DNA of 8,985 bases from CAYQDF01 sp964416175 (GCA_964416175.1 CAYQDF010000124.1:1-8985), one strand, 5' to 3'; shown: positions 1-7,205, numbered from the stretch's first letter. Program-made: numbers and translations. Notes: generated by a model from the letters alone, not told the origin.

Positions 1-588
1 GTCAACGACTTGCGCTACTGCAATACCGCCTCGCTGTTTCCGCAGCTGCTCATATAGTAATGCATTGGATTCCGGGATACCTGTGATGATTGCTGAACGC
101 TCTCCTTCCAGGCGTGCGACATCCTTCAGCAATTCTTGCATTTCGTTATTCAGTGTAGCAGTGCGCAGTTCGCCGCGCGAATGGGCAGCTGCCTGGATCC
201 TTATTGCCTCTTCATATTCATTTTGTGCTTCTTCATGAGTGATCATCGCCTCCAGCTGCCGGTCTTCCAGCACGGCTAAATATCGCTTCAGCGCCGCCAA
301 CTCGTTTTGGAGCTCTTGCAGTTCTTTTGGATTTCTGATCTTGCCTCCATACAAGGCAGTCTCCGCTTGTTCGATTTTTATTCTCAACTCCCTGACTTCC
401 TGTTCGGCGTTTTGTAAAATCCTGGCTACTCCGGCAAGCCTTGCTTCTGAATCGAGCCTTTCCTCGTCGGCTTTTCGAATTTCGTCATTATCTAAAAGCA
501 GATGATCAATCTCTTTCAACCGGCCACGCACTTTATCCAATTGGCTGTCCACTTGTTGCAGGCGAAAAAGGGTGAATGACTGGCTCAT
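1..588 (-). CDS. COG1579 coiled-coil / C4 zinc-ribbon protein, partial (3' end cut)
   Basis: The visible 196 residues begin MSQSFTLFRLQQVDSQL and form a long, charged alpha-helical hairpin with no signal peptide or membrane segment, so the protein is cytoplasmic. The family signature sits at the hairpin turn, residues 80-96 (YGGKIRNPKELQELQNE), followed by a second long helix. The segment near 177-194 (LLYEQLRKQRGGIAVAQV) is the usual lead-in to the C-terminal zinc ribbon with two CxxC pairs. Those cysteines lie beyond the left edge. Family members are usually around 240 residues, so about 40-50 are missing. Relatives include chlamydial CT398 and Helicobacter HP0958, linked to sigma-54/flagellar or secretion functions; the role in other phyla is unclear. 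The ATG at 588-586 has no Shine-Dalgarno; a perfect TATAAT lies 7 bases upstream. It is divergent from the membrane-protein operon, and the family assignment is secure although the function is not. Confidence 0.88.
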   Translation of the reverse strand, partial: MSQSFTLFRLQQVDSQLDKVRGRLKEIDHLLLDNDEIRKADEERLDSEARLAGVARILQNAEQEVRELRIKIEQAETALYGGKIRNPKELQELQNELAALKRYLAVLEDRQLEAMITHEEAQNEYEEAIRIQAAAHSRGELRTATLNNEMQELLKDVARLEGERSAIITGIPESNALLYEQLRKQRGGIAVAQVVD

Positions 589-595
589 GGGAAAG

Positions 596-624
596 ATTAT
601 AGAAGCGGAAAGGAATATCTACAA
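596..624 (-). promoter_or_regulatory. Putative promoter of the COG1579 gene, placed for a leaderless mRNA
   Basis: Read on the minus strand, TTGTAG (624-619) is followed after 17 bases by a perfect -10 hexamer TATAAT (601-596). A start about 7 bases after the -10 falls on 589-588, which is the A of the ATG. The bases between, CTTTCCC, contain no ribosome-binding site. The -35 matches the consensus only in its TTG. This is a prediction from motifs and spacing. Confidence 0.55.
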
Positions 625-687
625 GGGCCAGTCTTTCTGAATGAGATTGTACGTTTAATTTGGCACATAGCGAGGCGTCCTAACGGT

Positions 688-699
688 TTTGTCAACAAA
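688..699. promoter_or_regulatory. Short inverted repeat in the divergent intergenic region
   Basis: TTTGT-CA-ACAAA is a perfect 5-base inverted repeat around a 2-base centre, 21 bases before the ATG at 720 and about 100 bases before the divergent gene. The minus strand here also reads TTGACA, a consensus -35, but no good -10 lies 16-18 bases beyond it. It could be a small operator half-site pair or chance. The rest of 589-719 shows no ORF or strong hairpin. Confidence 0.2.
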
Positions 700-719
700 G
701 AAACTGGGTCTTATGTCTC

Positions 720-2420
720 ATGTACAATACGGGAATGGGCAAGACCTTTACAAATCGGTCTTTTTTGAGCATGGTTGCTCTCCTGCTGTTCCTCACGACT
801 TTCCCTTATCTCCTGGCATGGTGGCAGGAGGGGGAGGAGTTCTTTTTTTCCGGTTTCTTGATCAACCCACTGGATGGGAATTCGTACCTGGCAAAAATGT
901 ACCAGGGATGGGAGGGCAGCTGGAAATTCCATCTGCCTTTCACGGTTGAGCCTGGGGAGGGGGGATATATCTTCCTTTATTATCTTTTCCTGGGCCATAT
1001 TTCAAGGATTATCTCTTTACCTTTGCTCGTGACTTATCATTTAGCGCGGTCATTGGGGGCGATATTGTTGGTAATCTCACTCTGGAATTTCTTCGGAAGA
1101 ATTTTCCGCAGCCGGGCAACGCAGGAACTTGCCTTCTCACTGTCGATCTTCGGATCCGGTTCAGGATGGATCGCTTCTATCTTTGGACTGTTCACTTCAG
1201 ACCTTTGGGTAGCAGAGGCGTACCCCTTCTTGTCTGTCTTTACAAACCCTCATTTTCCTTTAGGACTCGCCCTGTTGGTCTGGTTGTTAACTCCTTCAAG
1301 CGTGAATGAAAACCAGATCCGCGCGGCACTTCATCGGGTTCTTGTGATCCCGGCAGCGTTTATCCTGGGGATTGTGATGCCTTTCGGAGTAGTCGTGGCG
1401 TGTGTTGTTCTCTCAGGTCTGGTGATATGGGAGGCATGGGAAATATTCCGGAGTTGGAACTACCGCTTTATCCAGGGCCGGTCGATCTTCCTGGAACTTC
1501 TTGGGAAGTCCTATTACTTCCAGCAGTTTATCCGGGTACTGTCAGGCGGTTTTCCGATCCTGGTGTACGATTACTGGATTTCAAAGAGCGACCCGGTTCT
1601 GGCAAAATGGAACCTGCAGAATCTCACACCCTCACCGCCGGTTTGGGATCTAATCCTTTCTCTGACACCGGTCCTCCTGCTGGCGGTGCCAGGTGCAATC
1701 AAATTCTTAAGGTGTCCGTCATCCGCTCAAAAAGTGCTTTTCATCTGGACGGTGTTCGGAGTGGTTTTGCTGTACCTTCCATTCGAATTGCAGAGGCGAT
1801 TTATGCTGGGATTGTTCATCCCGATCTCTGGCCTGGCGGTTATTGGATTGAGAGTTTTCAAATTCAACCATATTCAACAAGGAGAGCCGGACAGGTATCT
1901 TGCGGGTGATTCAATTACCCACGATCTTGTTGATTACCGCAAAGGAAATCCAAACACTCGTTTTGGCGTCGCAAGTCTTTTCCTTATTTTTTGTGCTATT
2001 CCAACGAACCTGCTGATCCTTCTCGGGGCAATCCAGGCGGCTAGAATGCACGACCCGATGCTGTACCTTACCCGGAACGAAGCCAGGGCTCTGGCCTGGA
2101 TCAAAGAGAACACCCCAGATGACGCCATTATTCTGGCTTCGCCTCAAATCGGCATGTTCCTTCCGGGGCGCAGCGGGCGCAGAGTCTTCTACGGGCACCC
2201 TTACGAGACCGTGGAAGCCAGTAAGATGGAGGCAGCCGTGGAAGCAGCCCTCAGATCTGGAATTGAAGGGGAATCCAATCTGCTCGATCAGGCGGATTAC
2301 GTGTTTTGGGGTCCTCGCGAAGCTGCGATCGGCGAAGGGGATTTCAGCAGGATGGTTGTGGTTTTTCAGTCCGGCGATGTCAGCATTTATAAAGTGCATT
2401 TGGAGGAATACCAGGATTGA
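720..2420 (+). CDS. Multi-pass GT-C-like membrane protein (paralog of the gene at 4614)
   Basis: This 566-residue protein has about 10-12 hydrophobic segments, the first at residues 15-35, and a soluble C-terminal domain (about 440-566) that should face outside. After the first helix comes the loop FSGFLINPLDGNSYLAKM (43-60) with Asp52, where GT-C glycosyltransferases carry a key acidic residue. Other features shared with the 4614 gene are YHLAR (106-110), GSGSGW (145-150), NPHFPLGLAL (176-185), LPFELQRRF (353-361), and the terminal ILASPQIG...GHPYET and YVFWGPRE motifs. GT-C enzymes transfer sugars from polyprenyl-phosphate donors on the outer face of the membrane; that activity is inferred here and the substrate is unknown. 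No upstream in-frame start exists before the stop at 681-683. ATG 720 is the longest choice and ATG 735 is a real alternative; neither has a Shine-Dalgarno. It is the first gene of a three-gene unit, with the next starting 7 bases after its stop. Confidence 0.85.
   Translation: MYNTGMGKTFTNRSFLSMVALLLFLTTFPYLLAWWQEGEEFFFSGFLINPLDGNSYLAKMYQGWEGSWKFHLPFTVEPGEGGYIFLYYLFLGHISRIISLPLLVTYHLARSLGAILLVISLWNFFGRIFRSRATQELAFSLSIFGSGSGWIASIFGLFTSDLWVAEAYPFLSVFTNPHFPLGLALLVWLLTPSSVNENQIRAALHRVLVIPAAFILGIVMPFGVVVACVVLSGLVIWEAWEIFRSWNYRFIQGRSIFLELLGKSYYFQQFIRVLSGGFPILVYDYWISKSDPVLAKWNLQNLTPSPPVWDLILSLTPVLLLAVPGAIKFLRCPSSAQKVLFIWTVFGVVLLYLPFELQRRFMLGLFIPISGLAVIGLRVFKFNHIQQGEPDRYLAGDSITHDLVDYRKGNPNTRFGVASLFLIFCAIPTNLLILLGAIQAARMHDPMLYLTRNEARALAWIKENTPDDAIILASPQIGMFLPGRSGRRVFYGHPYETVEASKMEAAVEAALRSGIEGESNLLDQADYVFWGPREAAIGEGDFSRMVVVFQSGDVSIYKVHLEEYQD
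723..728 (+). promoter_or_regulatory. Possible -10 box (TACAAT) for a start at the second Met
   Basis: TACAAT lies 6 bases before the ATG at 735, the second in-frame Met of the first membrane protein. Transcription beginning 6-7 bases beyond it would start at or next to that ATG. No convincing -35 is seen 16-18 bases upstream. If this box is used, the annotated ATG at 720 would not be in the mRNA and the protein would start MGKTFTNRSF. Confidence 0.3.
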
Positions 2421-2427
2421 ACTGACC

Positions 2428-4617
2428 ATGTTGATTTCAAGAGTAAAAGGATGGTTCTTAAGTCCAGGATCATCCCGGTTGGAGGACGCTGACCGAAGCT
2501 GGGCGATGCTGTTGCCACTCCTGTTGCTGGTGATCCCCGCGGTTGTGCTGGCGCCAAACCTGGGGTTCTTCCCATTTCCTGGCTCTGGATCGCCATATTC
2601 TGATATCGCGACAACCCATTATCCGAATGCAGTATACCTTCTGCGCGCACTCAAGGAATGGCGGACGATTCCCCTTTGGTCGCCAACGATCCTGAGTGGT
2701 TATCCATTTGTCAGTCATCCCTTGAGCGGTCTATTCTATCCACCTGGGTGGCTGGCGCTCCTATTCCCGCTGCCAGCCGGGTTCACCCTCGTTGCCGGAC
2801 TTCACCTCGTTTGGGGCGGGGCTGGCATGTATCGCTTGATGCGCTACGAAGGCAGGTCTCACGCAGGAGCAGTGTTTTCCGGTCTCGCGTTCGCCTCACT
2901 TCCGAAGATATTTGCCCATTTAGGGGCTGGCCATCTCACGCTTGTGTACGCTTTCGCCTGGCTGCCGTGGGTCCTCGCCGGACAGGCTGCCAGCGTGGAA
3001 AGCAATCGCCGGACCAGCTGGGAAAAATGGCTGCCCGGATTCCTGATTGGTCTGGTGGTGCTTGCGGATGTCCGCTGGGGTGTATTCACATGGTTGGTTG
3101 CGGCAATGTACAAGATTTCGCATAGTCATAAACCAAGATGGTCATCCGCTGCATACTTTATCCTCATGCAAACAATCGCCGCCGCCATCACAGCCGCTCC
3201 TCTAATCCTCCTGCTGTGGGAATTCACGGGACTGTCCACTCGCTCCACATTATCAGCCCGGGATGCTCTCCAGTATTCGCTGCCGATCTTAAGGCTATTA
3301 GGCCTGATCGTACCCGAAGTCAAGAACAACCACGAATGGGTAGTCTATCCTGGCGCTCTGACCGTTCTATTGAGCTTAATTGGTATCGTCAGTTTAAAAG
3401 GAAACAGAAACCGGATTTTTTGGGGGACGCTGGGGGCAGCCAGCCTGGTGTTCTCCCTGGGAGCCAATCTGCCTGGTTTAGGTCAGACATTCAATCTGCC
3501 GGTCTTGAATCTGCTGCGCGTGCCTGCTCGAGGGCTGTTTCTGACCGATCTCAGTCTCTGCGCTCTCGCCGGGCTCGGCCTGGACCGGCTCTTATCCGGG
3601 TTTGATGTTACCGGCCGGCGAACAGCAAATCTTATTCTCTTTTCCATCGCATTTTTAGCGATCCTGTTGAATATCGGTATTTCCTACCTATCAGGATCCA
3701 TGACGATTGATGGCCTGCTGGAACCAGCCTTGATGATCGTGGGATATGTTTGGTTGACGATGATTATTGGCAGGAAAATTCCCTCAAGAATATGGCTGGC
3801 TGGCTTATTCTGTTTATCCATTCTGGGTTGGGTGCACCTCGCCCGGATGGGGATCCGTTGGCGGGATGTGAAAGACGTCTTATCCGAATCCAGGAATCTG
3901 GCTCAATATATTGCTTCGGAGAGCGGACTTTTTCGAACCTATTCTCCTTCTTACAGCCTGCCTCAGCAGACTGCTATCCAGTTCAACCTGGAGGCTGCAG
4001 ATGGGATCGATCCGATGCAACTTGCGAATTACACATCATTCATGGAACCGGCGAGCGGTGTCTCTCTGCGAAGCTACAGCGTCACACTTCCACCTTTTGA
4101 CACTGGTTCTCCACAGACCGACAACCGGGAATCTCGACCAGATGCCCATCTCTTAGGTTTATTAAATGTCCGCTATGTGTTGAGTGCATTCGAAATTCAC
4201 AGCGAAGGGCTGGTCCTGGAAGAAATTATCGACGGAATCCTGATCTATCGGAACGAATATCAAAAACCGAGGGCCTGGGTGCAGGCAGGACTCGAGGGTC
4301 GTGATGTTGGTCAGATCAGAGACGCTTCCGTCTTCTGGAGTCCCAACCATGTCGAAGCGAGGGCGAGCGGACCGGGATATCTCGTGTTATCCGAAGTAGC
4401 ATATCCGGGATGGAAGGTCATCGTCGATGGGCAGCTGCAGGAATTGTTGATTTACCAGGATGTCCTTCGGGCAGTCAAACTGAGTGAGGGTGACCACAGG
4501 GTGGAATTTATTTTTCAACCGCAAGGTCTCCAGCTGGGGTTTGTGGTCTGGTTTGCTGCGGTCGTTGTGGCCGGTATGGCAAAGCTGATTGCTTCGAGGA
4601 AATCGACTCATCGATGA
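2428..4617 (+). CDS. YfhO-family membrane protein
   Basis: This is a complete 729-residue YfhO-family protein. An N-terminal helix (about 26-43) is followed by an outward loop with Asp59 (SDIATTHYPNAVYLL) and the family stretch PLWSPTILSGYPFVSHPLSG...FYPP (82-106). Further helices extend to about residue 475, with LLRVPARGLFLTDL (362-375) typical of the family. The C-terminal half is soluble and probably extracytoplasmic: LLGLLNVRYVLSAFEI (575-590), YPGWKVIVDG (659-668) and GDHRVEFIFQP (688-698), then a final helix at about 701-720. YfhO of Bacillus and Listeria is implicated in glycosylating teichoic acids with undecaprenyl-phosphate sugars; acceptor and sugar here are unknown. The frame stays open upstream to 2119, but that part overlaps the previous gene and is unlike the family, so ATG 2428 is chosen. 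Only weak AGGA (2413-2416) serves as Shine-Dalgarno, suggesting translational coupling. Its stop overlaps the next start (ATGA). Confidence 0.92.
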   Translation: MLISRVKGWFLSPGSSRLEDADRSWAMLLPLLLLVIPAVVLAPNLGFFPFPGSGSPYSDIATTHYPNAVYLLRALKEWRTIPLWSPTILSGYPFVSHPLSGLFYPPGWLALLFPLPAGFTLVAGLHLVWGGAGMYRLMRYEGRSHAGAVFSGLAFASLPKIFAHLGAGHLTLVYAFAWLPWVLAGQAASVESNRRTSWEKWLPGFLIGLVVLADVRWGVFTWLVAAMYKISHSHKPRWSSAAYFILMQTIAAAITAAPLILLLWEFTGLSTRSTLSARDALQYSLPILRLLGLIVPEVKNNHEWVVYPGALTVLLSLIGIVSLKGNRNRIFWGTLGAASLVFSLGANLPGLGQTFNLPVLNLLRVPARGLFLTDLSLCALAGLGLDRLLSGFDVTGRRTANLILFSIAFLAILLNIGISYLSGSMTIDGLLEPALMIVGYVWLTMIIGRKIPSRIWLAGLFCLSILGWVHLARMGIRWRDVKDVLSESRNLAQYIASESGLFRTYSPSYSLPQQTAIQFNLEAADGIDPMQLANYTSFMEPASGVSLRSYSVTLPPFDTGSPQTDNRESRPDAHLLGLLNVRYVLSAFEIHSEGLVLEEIIDGILIYRNEYQKPRAWVQAGLEGRDVGQIRDASVFWSPNHVEARASGPGYLVLSEVAYPGWKVIVDGQLQELLIYQDVLRAVKLSEGDHRVEFIFQPQGLQLGFVVWFAAVVVAGMAKLIASRKSTHR

Positions 4618-6272
4618 AAGAGTTAAATTTCTTCAACAATAACGGATCTAAAAGAGAGAGAAGGTGGGTAATCTGGTTCGCGGTCGGTGTGATGATAACG
4701 ACAAGCCTGCCCTATCTGTTAGGCTACTCGAATCAAGACCAGTACTGGAGATTTAGCGGTTTTTTATTTAACGTGGAGGACGGGAATTCTTATATTGCAA
4801 AAATGCTGCGGGGATCGACAGGGGAATGGTTATTCCGGACGCCCTATACTGCGATACCTCAGCCGGGGATCCTGCTTTTCCTGCCTTATCTGTTGCTGGG
4901 AAAACTGGCCTCACCTCCCGCCCTGCACGAGCAGCTAGTTGCTCTCTACCATTTATTCAGGATCGGGGCGGGGATAATCATGATCCTGGCGACCTATGAA
5001 TTTCTTGCCGTTTTCATAGAAGGGATAAGTCCCAGGCAGCTGGCGACCATCCTGGCGACGCTCGGCGGAGGGCTGGGGTGGATCCTGGTTATATCTGGAA
5101 ATCCAGAATGGATGGGTTCGCTTCCGCTTGAATATTATTCACCGGAGACTTTCGGGTTTCTTTCCTTTTACGGCACCCCCCACCTGGCTCTTGCGCGAGG
5201 GATGCTGCTTGGGGGTTTCACCATTTTTCTGAAACATTCAGGAGCGACATTTTCCCGAAAATCATTATTAAAGCGGGCAGCTATCTGCGGAATCCTTTTC
5301 TTGATCGGCGGACTCGCTCAGCCGTTAATTGTCCCCATTGCCTATGCGGTTTTCCTCATGTATTTTGTATTGAGTGGAATCTGGGTGTTCACCCGGAGAG
5401 AGCAATTGTCTGTAATCGAAAGATCGGAGTGGAAAGGCCAGGTTCTCTTTGCAGGCATCGCCTCCGCATTCCCGCTGCCATATCTGGTCTATCTCCTGTT
5501 TGTTGTCAAAAATGACCATTTCGTCCAGCTCTGGTCGAGCCAGAACATCATCTTGTCACCTCACCCCTATCATTACCTCCTCGCCTTTGCAGTTATTCTT
5601 CCTCTCTCGATGGTCGGCAATTTTATAATGGTAAAAGAAAACCCTTGGAAAGGAAGGTTTCTGGCCGCCTGGCTGCTCCTCTTCCCGGTACTGGCATATG
5701 CACCGGTCAATTTGCAGAGACGACTGCCGGATGGAATTTGGGTTGTACTGGTGGCTTCATCAGTCTATGGATTGATGTCGATTGGGATCCAGCCCTTGTG
5801 GAAAAGAGTGCTTTCATTGTTGATAACATTCCTGGCCCTGCCATCGACAGTATTTCTTTTGGTCGGGGGAATAAATGCAGCATTAGCCCACCGGGTACCG
5901 GTGTACCGACCGGCAGATGAAATTGCAGCTTTCTCATATCTTGCCGGAAATGCGCACCTAGGAGATGTCGTTCTGGGTTCCTATAACACTGGCAACGCCC
6001 TACCGTCATGGGCTCCCGTGACTGTTCTGGCCGGTCATGGTCCGGAAAGCGCAGATTTAACCAGGCACCTGGAAGAGATTAGGCATTTCTATAATCTGGA
6101 TGTGTGCAGTAGACCATGCATGGAGCTCCTGAAGGAGAACCAGGTCAGGTTTGTCTTCTGGGGTCCGGAAGAACATCAGCTTGGCCAGGGAAATCCCGGG
6201 ATGCTGAACATCTTGAAAACGGGTTTTACGAAGGGGGAATATCAGGTTTTCGAATTCGGGGATTTTCGTTGA
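4614..6272 (+). CDS. Multi-pass GT-C-like membrane protein, paralog of the 720 gene
   Basis: The 552-residue product is similar throughout to the first gene of the unit. A charged N-terminus (KRERR, 13-17) precedes the first helix (about 18-37). The outward loop FSGFLFNVEDGNSYIAKM (47-64) carries Glu55-Asp56, a pair resembling the acidic motif of GT-C enzymes. Shared landmarks are the P-T-P-G-LPYLLLG stretch (77-96), YHLFRIGAG (112-120), GGGLGW (151-156), GTPHLALARG (187-196), APVNLQRRL (363-371) and a soluble C-terminal domain (about 430-552) with VLGSYNTGNALP, AGHGPES and FVFWGPEE. That domain also has Cys498 and Cys502, absent from the paralog. Membrane glycosyl transfer is inferred from fold-level resemblance only. 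ATG 4614 overlaps the preceding TGA as ATGA; GAGGA lies at 4596-4600, rather far upstream, so reinitiation or coupling is likely. No terminator is visible after the stop, so some read-through into the response regulator is possible. Confidence 0.85.
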   Translation: MKELNFFNNNGSKRERRWVIWFAVGVMITTSLPYLLGYSNQDQYWRFSGFLFNVEDGNSYIAKMLRGSTGEWLFRTPYTAIPQPGILLFLPYLLLGKLASPPALHEQLVALYHLFRIGAGIIMILATYEFLAVFIEGISPRQLATILATLGGGLGWILVISGNPEWMGSLPLEYYSPETFGFLSFYGTPHLALARGMLLGGFTIFLKHSGATFSRKSLLKRAAICGILFLIGGLAQPLIVPIAYAVFLMYFVLSGIWVFTRREQLSVIERSEWKGQVLFAGIASAFPLPYLVYLLFVVKNDHFVQLWSSQNIILSPHPYHYLLAFAVILPLSMVGNFIMVKENPWKGRFLAAWLLLFPVLAYAPVNLQRRLPDGIWVVLVASSVYGLMSIGIQPLWKRVLSLLITFLALPSTVFLLVGGINAALAHRVPVYRPADEIAAFSYLAGNAHLGDVVLGSYNTGNALPSWAPVTVLAGHGPESADLTRHLEEIRHFYNLDVCSRPCMELLKENQVRFVFWGPEEHQLGQGNPGMLNILKTGFTKGEYQVFEFGDFR

Positions 6273-6292
6273 ACAGAAAATAAAACTTACAA

Positions 6293-6320
6293 TTGTGAAA
6301 GGATATTTTGATGATAGAAT
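6293..6320 (+). promoter_or_regulatory. Putative sigma-70-type promoter for the response regulator
   Basis: TTGTGA (6293-6298) and TAGAAT (6315-6320) are separated by 16 bases, matching the consensus at 4 and 5 of 6 positions. Transcription would start near 6327, giving a leader of about 50 bases before the ATG at 6378. It lies in an AT-rich gap just after the membrane-protein operon, so the regulator can probably be expressed independently. Confidence 0.5.
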
Positions 6321-6347
6321 AGTAACAAAATGATAAGGGAATGGTAA
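6311..6347 (+). repeat. Imperfect tandem repeat over the response-regulator promoter
   Basis: ATGATAGAATAGTAA (6311-6325) is followed by ATGATAAGGGAATGGTAA (6330-6347). The ATGATA parts are identical and 19 bases apart; the GAATAGTAA / GAATGGTAA parts match at 8 of 9 positions and are 22 bases apart. Regulators of the OmpR/PhoB class bind direct repeats as dimers, so this may be an autoregulatory site overlapping the -10 and start point. The AT-rich context means chance similarity cannot be excluded. Confidence 0.3.
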
Positions 6348-6363
6348 GGATTCTGGATTGCTG

Positions 6364-6371
6364 AAAGGAGG
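6364..6371 (+). promoter_or_regulatory. Strong Shine-Dalgarno of the response regulator
   Basis: AAAGGAGG is a near-perfect anti-16S match, 6 bases before the ATG at 6378. It fixes the start codon and contrasts with the absent or weak Shine-Dalgarno sites of the other genes in the window. Confidence 0.85.
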
Positions 6372-6377
6372 ACAACC

Positions 6378-7163
6378 ATGCTGAACCTCCCGGCAGACTA
6401 CCACGAAAGTGCCGCAACGTATAAGGGGGTGGACCTTGATACGATCCGAGCAAAACCATCAATTCACAGGGCATTGATCGTCGACGACGACCCGGACACT
6501 GTGGACCTGATAAAGATCATATTTCGCAATGCCGGGATGGACGTCATTGGTGCATTCAGCGGCCATGAAGCGCTGCAGAAGTGCGCCGATGTGCAACCCA
6601 GCGTCATTCTGCTGGATCTGATGATGCCCGGAATGGATGGCTGGGAGACGTATGACAAGCTGCGCCACATGACGGATGTACCGGTGATCGTCGTATCTGC
6701 AGATACAAAGAAAGAGAATGTCGTCAGAGGATTGAACCTCGGGTTCGATGACTACGTCACGAAACCTTTTTTTCCAGCGGAGCTGGTTGCGAGAGTGAAC
6801 ACTGCTCTGCGGCGGGGGAGTGCCTCCAACCGGGATTCTGTGAAAAAGTTCCCACAGATCGATTTGACCATTGATTTTGATTCTCAGGAAGTCATTTTGG
6901 ATGGCAAACCAATTCACCTCTCTCCGCGTGAATTCGCCGTGTTAGAAGTACTCTCGAAGAAAGCACCCCGTATGGTGCGGTATGAAGAACTTGCAGAAGC
7001 GGTCTGGGGGATGGATAACATCAAGATCAGAAACCGAATTAAATACCTGGTATACCTGTTAAGACAGAAAATCGAGCAAGATCCAAACGATCCCAAATTG
7101 ATCGTCAATCGTGAAGGTCTCGGTTACCAGTTGAAGACAGGTGACCAGGACCTGACACTCTGA
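6378..7163 (+). CDS. OmpR/PhoB-family response regulator transcription factor
   Basis: This is a 261-residue cytoplasmic two-component regulator. An N-terminal extension of about 30 residues precedes the receiver domain (about 31-146), which contains the acidic pocket Asp36/Asp37, phospho-acceptor Asp80 (LLDLMMPGMDG), switch Ser107, Tyr126 and the conserved Lys129 (TKPF). The C-terminal winged-helix DNA-binding domain covers about 160-253, with LSPREFAVLEVL (181-192), YEELAEAVWG (202-211), RIKYLVYLLRQKIE (220-233) and the wing NREGLGYQL (244-252). All key receiver residues are present, so it should be phosphorylatable. No histidine kinase lies beside it, which makes it an orphan within this window. 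It sits between surface-glycan-type membrane genes, but a regulatory link to them is only suggested by position. It has its own probable promoter and a strong terminator. Confidence 0.96.
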   Translation: MLNLPADYHESAATYKGVDLDTIRAKPSIHRALIVDDDPDTVDLIKIIFRNAGMDVIGAFSGHEALQKCADVQPSVILLDLMMPGMDGWETYDKLRHMTDVPVIVVSADTKKENVVRGLNLGFDDYVTKPFFPAELVARVNTALRRGSASNRDSVKKFPQIDLTIDFDSQEVILDGKPIHLSPREFAVLEVLSKKAPRMVRYEELAEAVWGMDNIKIRNRIKYLVYLLRQKIEQDPNDPKLIVNREGLGYQLKTGDQDLTL

Positions 7164-7205
7164 CGCAGAGAACTATATTCTTACTACAGCATAAGGATCG
7201 AATTC

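Noticed and set aside
239..505. Plus-strand 88-codon Ser-rich open frame opposite the COG1579 gene
   Set aside because: The Ser/Leu-rich product is the antisense of Glu/Lys-rich coiled-coil codons, a typical shadow.
690..717. Plus-strand TTGTCA (690-695) with TATGTC (712-717) as a standard promoter of the 720 gene
   Set aside because: The -10 is poor and would start transcription after ATG 720 without providing a ribosome site. TACAAT at 723-728 fits the spacing to ATG 735 better, though neither is proven.
1400..1909. Plus-strand 169-codon open frame inside the first membrane protein
   Set aside because: It lies entirely within a well-supported gene in another frame and its product has no coherent hydrophobic or domain pattern.
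2119..2427. Upstream open extension of the YfhO frame (ATG at 2119)
   Set aside because: It overlaps about 300 bases of the preceding gene in another frame. The translation is Arg/Trp-rich with no family resemblance, and family similarity begins after ATG 2428.
1911..2429. Minus-strand 172-codon open frame opposite the end of the first membrane protein
   Set aside because: It is antisense to a conserved coding region; its composition looks like a reverse-frame shadow and there is no ribosome site.
6273..6377. Terminator between the membrane-protein operon and the response regulator
   Set aside because: No stem followed by a T-run was found, so the two units are separated only by a probable promoter.
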